A stretch of 64,000 nt of DNA from NCBI RefSeq assembly GCF_013408415.1, contig NZ_JACCAA010000001.1, forward strand, positions 992,001 to 1,056,000. The letters are read 5' to 3'. Position numbers and translations under genes: made by a program. The notes under the pieces were generated by a model that made no database searches, was not told where the DNA came from, and saw only the letters and a program-made list of their open reading frames with translations. How positions within the stretch are numbered: position 1 is the first letter of the stretch; the number at the start of each line of letters is the position of its first letter. This document shows, piece after piece, positions 27,191-37,630 of this stretch. This DNA is from Nocardioides daedukensis (GTDB lineage: Bacteria > Actinomycetota > Actinomycetes > Propionibacteriales > Nocardioidaceae).

Positions 27191-28197
27191 GCGGCGCCCT
27201 CCCCTGCGGTTGCCCGGGGTGCGTGCTTGGCGGCGTACGCCTCAGCGGCATCGCGGACCCAGGCACCGTCACGGTGTGCGCCGACCCGGTGTGCCATCCG
27301 CTGCTCGTTGCAAGGGCCGCGGCCGGCGATCACCTCGAAGAGCTCGGTGAAGTCGACCGGGGTGTGGTCGAAGTGTCCGCGTTCCTCGTTCCAGGTGAGA
27401 GCGGGATCGGGGAGGGTGAGTCCGAGCGCGTCGGCCTGCGGGACGGTCATGTCGATGAACTTCTGTCGCAGCTCGTCGTTGGAGAACCGCTTGATCCCCC
27501 ATGCCATCGACTGCGCGGTGTGCCCGCCCGAGTCTGCTCCGCTGTCGGCGGGCCCGAACATCATCAGGCTCGGCCACCAGTAACGGTCCACCGCATCCTG
27601 TGCCATCGCCTTCTGCGCGGGAGTGCCTTGGGCCAGTGTGTGCAGGATGTCGAAGCCCTGGCGCTGGTGGAACGACTCCTCCTTGCAGACCCGGACCATG
27701 GCGCGCGCATAGGGACCGTAGGAGCAGCGGCACAACGGGACCTGGTTGACGATCGCGGCACCGTCGACCAGCCAGCCGATCGCGCCGACGTCGGCCCAGG
27801 TGAGCGTCGGGTAGTTGAAGATGGACGAGTACTTCTGACGGCCGTCATGGAGCTGGTCGAGCAGGTCGGCCCGGTCGACACCCAAGGTCTCGGCCGCGGC
27901 ATAGAGGTAGAGCCCGTGTCCTGCCTCGTCCTGCACCTTGGCCATCAGGATGGCCTTGCGGCGCAGGCTCGGCGCCCGGCTGATCCAGTTGCCCTCCGGC
28001 TGCATGCCGATGATCTCGGAGTGCGCGTGCTGGGCCATCTGGCGGATGAGAGTACGGCGGTAGCCTTCGGGCATCTCGTCGCGTGGCTCGATCCGACCGC
28101 CACTGTCGAGCACGTCTCGGAACGAGGCCGACTCCTCGGCCACGACTGCCGCGGTCCGCTCGCCCGCGGCGGGGGGCGCGAAGTCATTGCCGTACAT
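27187..28197 (-). CDS. paaA: 1,2-phenylacetyl-CoA epoxidase catalytic subunit PaaA
   Basis: 336 residues from ATG 28197 (MYGNDFAPP). Di-iron helix bundle with [29 protein letters not shown] (iron ligands) and [11 protein letters not shown] (iron ligands). It epoxidises the aromatic ring of phenylacetyl-CoA. First gene of the operon; a palindromic operator candidate lies 10 bp upstream. The ligase paaK and the later ring-cleavage genes are not in the window. Confidence 0.97.
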   Translation of the reverse strand: MYGNDFAPPAAGERTAAVVAEESASFRDVLDSGGRIEPRDEMPEGYRRTLIRQMAQHAHSEIIGMQPEGNWISRAPSLRRKAILMAKVQDEAGHGLYLYAAAETLGVDRADLLDQLHDGRQKYSSIFNYPTLTWADVGAIGWLVDGAAIVNQVPLCRCSYGPYARAMVRVCKEESFHQRQGFDILHTLAQGTPAQKAMAQDAVDRYWWPSLMMFGPADSGADSGGHTAQSMAWGIKRFSNDELRQKFIDMTVPQADALGLTLPDPALTWNEERGHFDHTPVDFTELFEVIAGRGPCNEQRMAHRVGAHRDGAWVRDAAEAYAAKHAPRATAGEGAA

Positions 28198-28206
28198 GTG
28201 ACGAGG

Positions 28207-28223
28207 GTAACAGCGAGTGTTAC
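28207..28223. promoter_or_regulatory. Palindromic operator candidate upstream of paaA
   Basis: GTAACA-GCGAG-TGTTAC, a perfect 6-bp inverted repeat, with a further half site TGTAACAG at about 28250. Located immediately before the paaA start in the divergent gap to the acetyltransferase gene. The form fits a TetR-type (PaaR-like) repressor site; no such regulator is in the window. Confidence 0.6.
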
Positions 28224-28281
28224 GCAAATGTCCAGTCGACGCGTTGAGGTGTAACAGACGGCTCACTGGCAGGATGCGCAC

Positions 28282-28827
28282 ATGAGCCGTCCCACAGCAG
28301 ATGTGTCCGTTCGAGTCGCATGGGCAGACGACGCCCGAGGGATCGCCGAGGTCCAGGTCCGCGCCTGGCGCACCACCCACGCGGGCCTCCTCCCCGACGA
28401 TGTCCTCGCCGAGCTGGACGCCGATGCACTTGCCGCCTCGTGGGCTCAGGCTCTGACCAAGCCCAAGGACGCCCGCAACCGGGTGCTGGTGGCCCTGGAA
28501 CGGAACCGGATCGTCGGCTTCGCGGTCACCTCCCCCGCCGGCGACCCCGATGCCGATCCGGTCGCCGACGGCGAGGTCGGTGAGTTCTGCGTCGACCCCG
28601 GCGAGCACCGGCTCGGCCACGGATCGCGGCTGGTGCAGGCCTGCGCGGACACCCTGTCGGCCGACAGGTTCACCCGCGCCGTGACCTGGGTGAACAGCAC
28701 CGATGACGTGCTGCGTGGATTCTTCGAGAGCTCCGGCTGGGCCCCCGACACCGCCCACCGCGAGCTCGACCTGCGCGGGGACGGCGCGGTAAGGGTCAAG
28801 CAGGTGCGGTTGCACACCGCGCTCTGA
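28282..28827 (+). CDS. GNAT family N-acetyltransferase
   Basis: 181 residues with [16 protein letters not shown] near the N-terminus, then [18 protein letters not shown] (about 107-124), the acetyl-CoA loop. Substrate unknown. It diverges from paaA and converges on the M4 protease gene. Confidence 0.85.
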   Translation: MSRPTADVSVRVAWADDARGIAEVQVRAWRTTHAGLLPDDVLAELDADALAASWAQALTKPKDARNRVLVALERNRIVGFAVTSPAGDPDADPVADGEVGEFCVDPGEHRLGHGSRLVQACADTLSADRFTRAVTWVNSTDDVLRGFFESSGWAPDTAHRELDLRGDGAVRVKQVRLHTAL

Positions 28828-28876
28828 GCGCTTGGCACTTCGGTGGCGAAGTCACCGGGTACCGGGTGACTCCGAT

Positions 28877-28942
28877 GCTTCCCGGGCAAGATCTTGCCCG
28901 GGAAGCACCAGACTTGCCCGGGAAGTAAGCCCTACCCGGGCG
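28877..28942. repeat. Palindromic repeat cluster with TTCCCGGGCAA core
   Basis: A perfect 30-bp palindrome (28877-28906) built from two inverted copies of CTTCCCGGGCAAG, a third copy at 28913-28925 and a partial copy CTACCCGGGCG at about 28932. It fills the gap between the convergent acetyltransferase and M4 protease genes. It could end transcription from both sides, but the extra copies are more than a terminator needs. The same 13-mer also occurs inside pfkB codons (FPGK, near 13546), so single copies carry little weight. Confidence 0.75.
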
Positions 28943-28950
28943 ATGTCGGA

Positions 28951-30540
28951 TCAGTTGACGCTGACCGCACTCCAGGCTGCGGCGACGGCGGCGTACTCGG
29001 TGCTGCCGGTGCCGTAGAGGTCCTTTGCGGCGCTGAGCGTGCCGACTCGGGCCTGGGCATAGGTGGTGCCCGAGGTGAAGTAGGTCGTCAGTGCCCGGAA
29101 CCAGATCTTGGCGGCCTTGTCCCGGCCGATGCCGGCGATCGTGGAGTTGTTGCAGGTCGGCGAACTGTGCGACTTGCCGCCGATCGTCTTCGCGCCCGAG
29201 CCCTCGGCGAGCAGGTAGAAGAAGTGGTTGCCCACACCCGAGGAGTAGTGCACGTCGAGGTTCTTGGTGCCGCTCGTCCAGCAGTCCTGCGAGGCACCGT
29301 CTGCGCTGGGCTTGTCCATCCGCCGGAAGCCCTCGTGGTTCTTGAGGTCGAACTGCTCTCCGATGTAGTAGTCGCCCTGGTCCACGGAGTTGCCCGCGTG
29401 GAACTCGACCATGGTGCCGAAGATGTCCGAGGTCGCCTCGTTGAGGCCGCCCGACTCCCCGGAGTAGGTGAGTCCGGCGGTGTTCTCGGTGACACCGTGC
29501 GACATCTCGTGGCCCGAAACGTCGAGCGAGACCAGCGGCCCGAAATCGACACCGTCGCCGTCGCCGTAGGTCATCTTCTCGCCGTCCCAGAAGGCGTTGA
29601 CGTACTTGTTGCCGTAGTGCACCCGACTCGGAGCAGCGGTGCCGTTGCCGAAGATGCCGTTGCGGCCGTGGACGTTCTTGAAGTAGTCGAAGGTCTCGGC
29701 GTGGCCGTAGAGCGCGTCAGCAGCAGCGGTCTGGCGGTCCGAGTTCGAACCGTTGCCGAAGACGGTGTCCGCGCTGGTGATCGTGGATCCGTTGGAGCAG
29801 CCGATGCTGAGCAGCGTGCAGAGGAACGAGTCCTCCTTGTTGCCCATGTCGGTCACCTTGGCATTGCCGTGGACCGGGTCGGTCAGCGTGTAGGAACCGT
29901 TGGAGCCACTCACGTTGATCGGGACCGAACCGCTGTAGAGCGTCTTCCCGGTGCCCTCGACGTTGACGATCTGCTGCTCCTGGCGGATCACCGAGCCGGT
30001 CTTCGCATCGACGTACGTCGCCAGGCGACTCGGGGTGCCGTTGGCCTGGAGACCGCCGGCCAAGGTGCGCCACGCGAGCCTGGGGGTGGCCCCGGCGGCG
30101 TCGATCACCAGTTCGGCGGCATCGAGGAGCTTGAGGTCGGTGATCGCCTTGCTGGCCTGGGCACTCAGCGACTTGCGCTCGGCCGAGCTGCTGCTGACCC
30201 CCGGCTTCACGCCGAGGTTGAGCTTGGTGAGCAGCGACTGGCTCACGCCCTCGAGGGTTCCCGAGGCGTCCTGGTGGACCACGAGGTCACCACCGACGAC
30301 CTCGAGGCCGCGGTAGGTCCGGTCGATGCGGGCGTGCGTGGTGCCGTCGGCGTCCTTGGTGGTCGAACGGACCGTGAAGGCCTGTCCGTCGCTCGCGCGT
30401 GCTGCCGAGGGGTTGTCGGCCAGCGCTTCGAGGGCATCGGCGCGATCGGCGCCGGGGTCAGCCGTGGCAGGTGAGCCGACCATCAGGCCGGTCGCCAGCG
30501 TCGCCAGGCCGAGAGCCGCCCAAGTGGGGGTGATTCGCAT
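28951..30540 (-). CDS. Secreted M4 family (thermolysin-like) metalloprotease
   Basis: 529 residues: signal peptide (about 1-27, cleavage near ATADP), FTP/PepSY propeptide (about 40-190), then the peptidase domain. Zinc site HEMSH at 344-348 and distal ligand motif NEATSD about 20 residues later; active-site His in the DVHYSSGVGNH segment. It is processed outside the cell. A TGCA-rich motif lies about 90 bp upstream. Confidence 0.95.
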   Translation of the reverse strand: MRITPTWAALGLATLATGLMVGSPATADPGADRADALEALADNPSAARASDGQAFTVRSTTKDADGTTHARIDRTYRGLEVVGGDLVVHQDASGTLEGVSQSLLTKLNLGVKPGVSSSSAERKSLSAQASKAITDLKLLDAAELVIDAAGATPRLAWRTLAGGLQANGTPSRLATYVDAKTGSVIRQEQQIVNVEGTGKTLYSGSVPINVSGSNGSYTLTDPVHGNAKVTDMGNKEDSFLCTLLSIGCSNGSTITSADTVFGNGSNSDRQTAAADALYGHAETFDYFKNVHGRNGIFGNGTAAPSRVHYGNKYVNAFWDGEKMTYGDGDGVDFGPLVSLDVSGHEMSHGVTENTAGLTYSGESGGLNEATSDIFGTMVEFHAGNSVDQGDYYIGEQFDLKNHEGFRRMDKPSADGASQDCWTSGTKNLDVHYSSGVGNHFFYLLAEGSGAKTIGGKSHSSPTCNNSTIAGIGRDKAAKIWFRALTTYFTSGTTYAQARVGTLSAAKDLYGTGSTEYAAVAAAWSAVSVN

Positions 30541-30629
30541 TGGTGTGAGCCTCCGTTGACTGCTGCAGGGTCTCCCTCCCCACTCGCGAGACTTTCACTA
30601 CCCAGCGGTAACGGGAAGACCTGCGGCGT

Positions 30630-30660
30630 TGCAGGTTCTTGCAATGCGACAACATGCAAG
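30630..30660 (-). promoter_or_regulatory. TGCA-rich motif upstream of the M4 protease gene (copy A)
   Basis: Contains TGCAGGTTCTTGCA (30630-30643) followed by ATGC and ATGCAAG, three TGCA half sites in about 30 bp. A second copy with about 25 of 32 bases identical is at 51508. Its position 90-120 bp before the protease start suggests an operator or upstream promoter element. Confidence 0.5.
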
Positions 30661-30688
30661 TCCGAACGCTCGACGCCACCCGAAGCGA

Positions 30689-32043
<1,355 letters not shown>

Positions 32044-32052
32044 CCTTGCTGA

Positions 32053-32095
32053 AGGTTATTTCCTGAAGTAGTCTCTTATCAGGTTATTTCCTGAT
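32053..32095 (+). promoter_or_regulatory. Paired operator candidate upstream of the SatD-like gene
   Basis: AGGTTATTTCCTGA occurs twice, at 32053 and 32081, 28 bp apart. The second copy is part of a palindrome ATCAGG-N6-CCTGAT (32078-32095) ending 9 bp before the start codon. This AT-rich stretch stands out in a 70% GC context. Because the downstream protein carries a helix-turn-helix, autoregulation is plausible. Confidence 0.6.
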
Positions 32096-32104
32096 GGAGG
32101 AAGA

Positions 32105-32689
32105 ATGAAGGCCTGCGTCCTCACAGTCGACCAGCGGTCCAGTCGCACCACCAGCGACCTGGTCCCCGCTGCGGTCGACGAGTACGCCGCCGGCGCGCTG
32201 CTCCCCTTCGAGCGCACCGCGGGTGACGAGATCCAGGCCGTCTACACCGACCCCGGTGCCGCGGCAGCGGTGATCGAGAGGCTCCTGCGCAGCGATGCCT
32301 GGAACATCGGAATCGGCATCGGGGACGTCGAGGAGCCACTGCCGGCCACTGCCCGCGCCGGACGAGGCACGGCATACCTCCATGCCCGCGACGCCGTCAC
32401 GCGGGCCAAGAACTCACCGGGCAAGATCGCCGTTGTCGGTCCCGACGACTACGTTTCGGGACAGCTGGAGACCGTGGCCTGGCTGTGGGCCGGACTGCTC
32501 AGCCGCCGTACGACGCGCGGGTGGGAGGTGGTCGACCTGGTCGCCGAGGGGTTGACCCACGTCGAGATCGCCGACCGACTCGGCATCAGCCAGTCCGCAG
32601 TCAGCCAGCGCGGTCGGGCCGCCGGCTTGATCGAGGGTGAGCGTGCCCACGAGCTGGTCGCCCAGATGCTGACAGACGACCTCGCCTGA
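32105..32689 (+). CDS. SatD-like protein with C-terminal helix-turn-helix
   Basis: 194 residues. The first 110 (LTVDQRSSRTTSDLVP, PFERTAGDEIQAVY, GIGIGDVEEPLP) match the SatD family, which has distant resemblance to nucleotide-cyclase-like folds. Residues about 148-175 (EIADRLGISQSAVSQRG) form a helix-turn-helix. Preceded by GGAGGAAG and by paired repeat elements. The adjacent membrane protein is probably its partner. Function not established. Confidence 0.85.
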   Translation: MKACVLTVDQRSSRTTSDLVPAAVDEYAAGALLPFERTAGDEIQAVYTDPGAAAAVIERLLRSDAWNIGIGIGDVEEPLPATARAGRGTAYLHARDAVTRAKNSPGKIAVVGPDDYVSGQLETVAWLWAGLLSRRTTRGWEVVDLVAEGLTHVEIADRLGISQSAVSQRGRAAGLIEGERAHELVAQMLTDDLA

Positions 32690-32707
32690 GGTCCGCAGAG
32701 GAGAGCC

Positions 32708-33241
32708 ATGGAAATCGTCGTCGTCGCCATCCTGGTGCTCACCGCTGCCGTCTCCATGGCTGGCTGGCGAACTCCCGGGCGCGGCCAGGTGGTGCTCGCC
32801 GTCGCACTCTTCGCGGGGCTCGGCGCCGCTGCCGCCCTGCTGGGCTTCGATGACCGCACGATCCCCGCTGGATCCGCCACGGTGGTCGACGTGGCGCTCC
32901 TGGGAATCCTGGCCGTCGGCGGCGGTGGAGTGATCACCACGAGCATCTTCCGACTCATCGACGGCACCCGTGACGCCGAGGAAGGCTCCATGCGCCAAGC
33001 CGGCGAGGTGCTGCGCGGCGGCGCCTGGATCGGTGGCCTCGAGCGGACGGCGGTCTTCGCCTCCGTCGTCGCCGCCTGGCCGAGCGGCCTGGCGATCATC
33101 CTGGCCCTCAAGGGGCTGGGCCGCTATGCCGAGCTGCGCAGCTCCACGCCGGGTGCCGCGGAACGATTCATCATCGGCACCTTCGCCAGCGTGCTCTGGG
33201 CGATCGCCTGCGCCGGCACGGCACTGCTCGCGATCGCCTGA
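32708..33241 (+). CDS. Membrane protein next to SatD-like gene
   Basis: 177 residues with four to five hydrophobic segments and the C-terminal motif AAERFIIGTFASVLWA. It starts 18 bp after the SatD-like stop with GAGGAGAG upstream, so the two form an operon. No function recognised. Converges on the M16 protease gene. Confidence 0.8.
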   Translation: MEIVVVAILVLTAAVSMAGWRTPGRGQVVLAVALFAGLGAAAALLGFDDRTIPAGSATVVDVALLGILAVGGGGVITTSIFRLIDGTRDAEEGSMRQAGEVLRGGAWIGGLERTAVFASVVAAWPSGLAIILALKGLGRYAELRSSTPGAAERFIIGTFASVLWAIACAGTALLAIA

Positions 33242-33266
33242 CGGCGAGCCCGCACGCGGGCCCCGG

Positions 33267-34628
33267 TCAGGGACCGACGACCGCGAGCACCTGCGGCTGG
33301 GCGAACAGCTCCGCGGCCAGCGTCTGGACGTCCTCGAGGGTCACGGCGTTGATCCGCGAGAGCACCTCGTCGATGCTGAGCAGCTCGTCGTGCACGAGCT
33401 CGGCCCTGCCGATCCGCGACATCCTGGATCCGGAGTCCTCGAGCCCGAGCACCAGCCCGCCGCACAGCTGCCCCTTGCCCCGCTGCAGCTCCTCGGCAGT
33501 GATGCCCTCGGCAGCCACCGAGGCGAGCTCGGCGCGGACCACCTCGAGCACCTCGTCGAGCTTCTCCGGCAGGCACCCCACGGAGACTCCGACCATCCCG
33601 GCGTCGCTGTAGTGACTGGCGAACGAGAAGACGGAGTAGGCCAGGCCGCGCCGTTCGCGGATCTCCTGGAAGAGCCGTGAGGATGTGCCACCACCGAGCG
33701 CGGTGTTGAGCACGCCGAGTGCGAACCGCCGCGTGTCGCTGCGGGTCATCCCGTTGACGCCGAGGACGACGTTGGCCTGCTCGAAGGGTCGCGAGATCGC
33801 GATCGATCCGGCGGACACCTTGCGGGACCTGTCGGTGATCTTGGGTGAGCGCGGCAGATCGTCGCCGGCGAGGAACTTGTTGCGCCCGAAGGCGGTCCGC
33901 ACCTCACGGACCACGGAGGCGTGGTCCACGTTGCCGGCAACCGCGACGACCATGTTCGCTGCGCGGTAGTGGTGGCGGTAGAACCGGACGACCTGGGCCC
34001 GGGTGATCGAGCGGATCGACTCCTCGGTGCCCGCGATCGGCCGGCCCAGACGCGTGTCGCCGTAGGCCTGGGCGGCCCACAGGTTGTGGACCACGTCGTC
34101 GGGGTCGTCGTCGTGCATGGCGATCTCGTCGAGGATCACCTCGCGCTCGGCCTCCACGTCACCGTCGATGATCAGCGAGTTGGTGATCATGTCGCCGATG
34201 ACGTCAACGGCGAGCGGCAGGTCGTGATCGAGAACCCGTGCGTGGAAGCAGGTGTACTCCTTGGCGGTGAAGGCGTTGAACTCACCGCCCACCTCGTCCA
34301 GGGCCACCGAGATGTCCATCGCGGACCGCTCCCGGGTGCCCTTGAAGAGCAGGTGCTCGAGGAAGTGCGAGGCGCCGTGCAGGGCAGGGGTCTCGTCGCG
34401 CGAACCGACGCCGACCCATACACCGATCGATGCGGAGCGCACTCCCGCCATCTGCTCGGTCACGACGCGCAGCCCGCCGGGCAGGACGGTACGGCGTACC
34501 CGTGAGGTCACCTGGCCGTCGTCGTCCTTGACGGTCAGCAGGGTCCGGGTGGAGCCGATCTTCTGGGGAACCGAAGACCGGCCAGCAGTTGCCTGCTGGC
34601 CGGTCCCGGTGTTGTTCGGTCGAGTCAC
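33267..34628 (-). CDS. M16 family zinc peptidase (insulinase-like)
   Basis: 453 residues. Inverted zinc motif HFLEH at 88-92 and the distal Glu about 75 residues later (EREVILDEIAMHDD). It is the one-domain-pair bacterial processing-peptidase type found downstream of pnp in actinobacteria. Only 2 bp separate it from pnp, so it is co-transcribed. Confidence 0.94.
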   Translation of the reverse strand: MTRPNNTGTGQQATAGRSSVPQKIGSTRTLLTVKDDDGQVTSRVRRTVLPGGLRVVTEQMAGVRSASIGVWVGVGSRDETPALHGASHFLEHLLFKGTRERSAMDISVALDEVGGEFNAFTAKEYTCFHARVLDHDLPLAVDVIGDMITNSLIIDGDVEAEREVILDEIAMHDDDPDDVVHNLWAAQAYGDTRLGRPIAGTEESIRSITRAQVVRFYRHHYRAANMVVAVAGNVDHASVVREVRTAFGRNKFLAGDDLPRSPKITDRSRKVSAGSIAISRPFEQANVVLGVNGMTRSDTRRFALGVLNTALGGGTSSRLFQEIRERRGLAYSVFSFASHYSDAGMVGVSVGCLPEKLDEVLEVVRAELASVAAEGITAEELQRGKGQLCGGLVLGLEDSGSRMSRIGRAELVHDELLSIDEVLSRINAVTLEDVQTLAAELFAQPQVLAVVGP

Positions 34629-34630
34629 AC

Positions 34631-36907
34631 TCAGCCTTCGTCGACGCCCTCGGCCGGAGCCTCGGTCGCGTCCTCGGCGGAGTCCGCGGACTCGTCGACG
34701 ACGGGGATCAGCGAGAGCTTGCCGCGGTCGTCGATCTCGGCGATCTGGACCTGGACCTTCTGGCCCACCGACAGGACGTCCTCGACGGCGTCGACGCGCT
34801 TGCCGCCGGCCAGCGAACGGAGCTTGCTGATGTGCAGCAGTCCGTCCTTGCCCGGGAGCAGCGAGACGAAGGCACCGAAGTTGGTCGTCTTCACGACCGT
34901 GCCGAGGTAGCGCTCGCCGACCTCGGGCATGGTCGGGTTGGCGATCGCGTTGACCATCGCACGAGCGGCCTCGGCCGCCTCGCCGTTGGTGGCACCGATG
35001 TAGACGGTGCCGTCGTCCTCGATCGACAGCGACGCGCCGGTGTCGTCCTGGATCTGGTTGATCACCTTGCCCTTCGGCCCGATGACCTCGCCGATCTTGT
35101 CGACCGGCACGCGCACGCTGATGATCCGCGGTGCGTGGATGGACATCTCCTCGGGGGTGTCGATGGCCTCGGCCATCACCTCGAGGATGGCCAGGCGAGC
35201 CTCACGGGCCTGGGTCAGCGCACCGGCCAGGACCTCGGCCGGGATGCCGTCGAGCTTGGTGTCGAGCTGGAGCGCGGTGACGAACTCCTTCGTTCCGGCG
35301 ACCTTGAAGTCCATGTCACCGAAGGCGTCCTCGGCACCGAGGATGTCGGTCAGCGCGACATAGCGGGTCTCGCCGTCGACCTCGTCGGAGATGAGGCCCA
35401 TGGCGATGCCGGCGACGGCAGCGCGCAGCGGGACACCGGCCTGGAGCAGCGACAGGGTCGAGGCGCAGACCGAGCCCATCGAGGTGGAGCCGTTGGAGCC
35501 CATGGCCTCGGAGAGCTGACGAATCGCGTAGGGGAACTCCTCGCGGCTCGGGAGGACGGGCAGCAGCGCACGACGTGCGAGTGCACCGTGGCCGACCTCG
35601 CGGCGCTTCGGGGAGCCGACGCGACCGGTCTCACCGGTGGAGAACGGCGGGAAGACGTACTTGTGCATGTAGCGGCGCGACTTCTCCGGGGAGAGCGTGT
35701 CGAGCTTCTGCTCAAGGGTCAGCATGTTCAGCGTGGTGACACCCAGGATCTGGGTCTCGCCGCGCTCGAAGAGCGCCGAGCCGTGGACCCGCGGGATGAC
35801 GCCGGTCTCGGCGTGCAGCGGGCGGATGTCGGCCAGGCCGCGACCGTCGATGCGGATCTTGTCGCGCAGGACCTGCTGACGGATCAGCGACTTGGTCAGC
35901 GAGCGGAACGCCGCGCCGATCTCCTTCTCGCGACCCTCGAACTGGCCGCCGATCTTCTCGACCAGGTCAGCCTTGAGCAGGTCGAGCTGCTCGTCGCGCT
36001 CCTGCTTGCCGAGCACGCGCTCGCGCTTGCCGGAGATGCCGAACAGCTCGGCAGCGGCCTCGCCGACCTCAGCCTCGACGGCTGCGTAGACGTCGTCCTC
36101 GTAGTCGAGGAAGATCGGGAACTCCTGGACCGGCTTGGCGGCTTCCTTGGCAAGCTCGGCCTGTGCTGCGCAGAGCTGCTTGATGAACGGCTTCGACGCG
36201 TCGAGGCCCTGGGCCACGATCTCTTCGGTCGGTGCCTGTACGCCGTCCTGGATCAGGGTCCAGGCGCCCTCGGGCGCCTCGGCCTCGACCATCATGATGG
36301 CGACGTCACCGGAGTCGGTGACACGACCGGCGACAACCATGTCGAAGACCGCGGTCTCGAGCTGGCTGTGCGACGGGAAGGCAACCCACTGGCCCTCGAT
36401 CAGGGCCACACGGACACCACCGACGGGGCCGGAGAACGGCAGGCCCGACAGCTGGGTGGAGAGCGACGCGGCGTTGATCGCGAGCACGTCGTAGGGCGCG
36501 TCCGGGTTGAGCGCCATCACGGTGATGACGACCTGGACCTCGTTGCGCAGACCCTTCTTGAAGGTCGGGCGCAGCGGGCGGTCGATCAGACGGCAGGTCA
36601 GGATCGCGTCCTCGCCGGGACGGCCTTCGCTGCGGAAGAACGAGCCGGGGATCTGGCCCGCGGCGTACATCCGCTCCTCGACGTCGATCGTCAGGGGGAA
36701 GAAGTCGAAGTGGTCCTTGGGGTGCTTGCCGGCCGTGGTGGCCGAGAGCAGCATCGTGTCGTCGTCGAGGTAGGCGGTCACCGATCCGGCGGCCTGCCGG
36801 GCGAGGAGCCCGGTCTCGAACTTGACGGTGCGGGTGCCGAACTTTCCGTTGTCGAGAACGGTTTCGACTGCGGAGATGACGGGTCCGTCCGCGTTGTTTT
36901 CGGTCAA
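34631..36907 (-). CDS. pnp: Polyribonucleotide nucleotidyltransferase
   Basis: 758 residues from a TTG at 36907 with AGGGA upstream; GTG or ATG alternatives do not match the family start ([11 protein letters not shown]). Two RNase PH domains, a KH domain with [15 protein letters not shown] (about 615-630) and an S1 domain follow, then an acidic tail. It degrades RNA 3' to 5' with phosphate; the actinobacterial enzyme also has ppGpp-related activity. Upstream is a 280-bp leader after rpsO. Confidence 0.96.
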   Translation of the reverse strand: MTENNADGPVISAVETVLDNGKFGTRTVKFETGLLARQAAGSVTAYLDDDTMLLSATTAGKHPKDHFDFFPLTIDVEERMYAAGQIPGSFFRSEGRPGEDAILTCRLIDRPLRPTFKKGLRNEVQVVITVMALNPDAPYDVLAINAASLSTQLSGLPFSGPVGGVRVALIEGQWVAFPSHSQLETAVFDMVVAGRVTDSGDVAIMMVEAEAPEGAWTLIQDGVQAPTEEIVAQGLDASKPFIKQLCAAQAELAKEAAKPVQEFPIFLDYEDDVYAAVEAEVGEAAAELFGISGKRERVLGKQERDEQLDLLKADLVEKIGGQFEGREKEIGAAFRSLTKSLIRQQVLRDKIRIDGRGLADIRPLHAETGVIPRVHGSALFERGETQILGVTTLNMLTLEQKLDTLSPEKSRRYMHKYVFPPFSTGETGRVGSPKRREVGHGALARRALLPVLPSREEFPYAIRQLSEAMGSNGSTSMGSVCASTLSLLQAGVPLRAAVAGIAMGLISDEVDGETRYVALTDILGAEDAFGDMDFKVAGTKEFVTALQLDTKLDGIPAEVLAGALTQAREARLAILEVMAEAIDTPEEMSIHAPRIISVRVPVDKIGEVIGPKGKVINQIQDDTGASLSIEDDGTVYIGATNGEAAEAARAMVNAIANPTMPEVGERYLGTVVKTTNFGAFVSLLPGKDGLLHISKLRSLAGGKRVDAVEDVLSVGQKVQVQIAEIDDRGKLSLIPVVDESADSAEDATEAPAEGVDEG

Positions 36908-37185
36908 GGGTTCAATCCCTGTTCTGTTCGCGGAGCGATCCGCGCACCAGCCTCGACTGAGCCCAAGGCCCACCGAGTGCGGTGCATCGAAGTGCTTCCC
37001 GCCTGTCTCGGTGTGATGTCACGGTGAGACTGGGGCCGGTCTTCGATCGAGGCCCGCAGAACAGATGTTCTGAAGGCCACTACCGAGGACCGGGCCGGAC
37101 GTGGTGCGGGTCGCTCCTGGTGATGTTTCTTCGTATTCAGTTTGTGCTTGCGTGACCGACTCTAACGCCCGGGCACGACAAATGC
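36908..37185 (-). other. Long pnp leader region with hairpin
   Basis: No gene. The region between the rpsO terminator and pnp holds a hairpin at 37051-37078 (CAGAACA/TGTTCTG extended outside by GGCC/GGCC). In other bacteria this interval is cut by RNase III and mediates PNPase self-control; that role here is inference. A promoter must lie near 37150-37190, but no clear hexamers were identified. Confidence 0.45.
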
Positions 37186-37222
37186 GAAGGAGCGGCCACC
37201 CGTGGCGGGTGACCGCTCCTTC
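37186..37222 (-). terminator. Terminator after rpsO
   Basis: GAAGGAGCGG / CCGCTCCTTC 10-bp stem with inner CACCC/GGGTG, starting 7 bp beyond the rpsO stop. Probably partial read-through into pnp. Confidence 0.85.
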
Positions 37223-37228
37223 AACGGT

Positions 37229-37504
37229 TCAGCGACGCAGGCCGAGGCGCTCGACGATCGACCGGTAACGGTCGATCTCGGTCTTCTGCAGGTAGTTCAG
37301 CAGACGACGGCGCTGGCCGACGAGCAGCAGCAGACCACGACGACTGTGGTGGTCGTGCTTGTGCGTCTTGAGGTGCTCGGTCAGGTGCGAGATGCGGTGC
37401 GACAGAAGCGCGATCTGGACCTCGGGCGAACCGGTGTCGCCCTCCGACTTGCCGTATTCAGCGATGATCTTCTTCTTGGTCTCCGCGTCGGTACCGATAG
37501 ACAT
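37229..37504 (-). CDS. rpsO: 30S ribosomal protein S15
   Basis: 91 residues with the S15 signature region ([14 protein letters not shown] and [21 protein letters not shown]). Canonical position before pnp. Binds 16S rRNA early in 30S assembly. Confidence 0.98.
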   Translation of the reverse strand: MSIGTDAETKKKIIAEYGKSEGDTGSPEVQIALLSHRISHLTEHLKTHKHDHHSRRGLLLLVGQRRRLLNYLQKTEIDRYRSIVERLGLRR

Positions 37505-37630
37505 CAGCGGGCTCCTTCCGTGTTCTCCGTTGCGCGGCGCTCCGGGGCGGTTCCCCGGGGCTCTCTCGATCCGCGGCCGTTGGACGGCATTCAGAGTCGT
37601 GCCCCTTTTCGGGGCAACCGAAGGAGATTA

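Noticed and set aside
34589..37027. Plus-strand frame of 812 codons
   Set aside because: Antisense of pnp; the translation is Asp/Val/Leu/Arg low-complexity without any recognisable domain.
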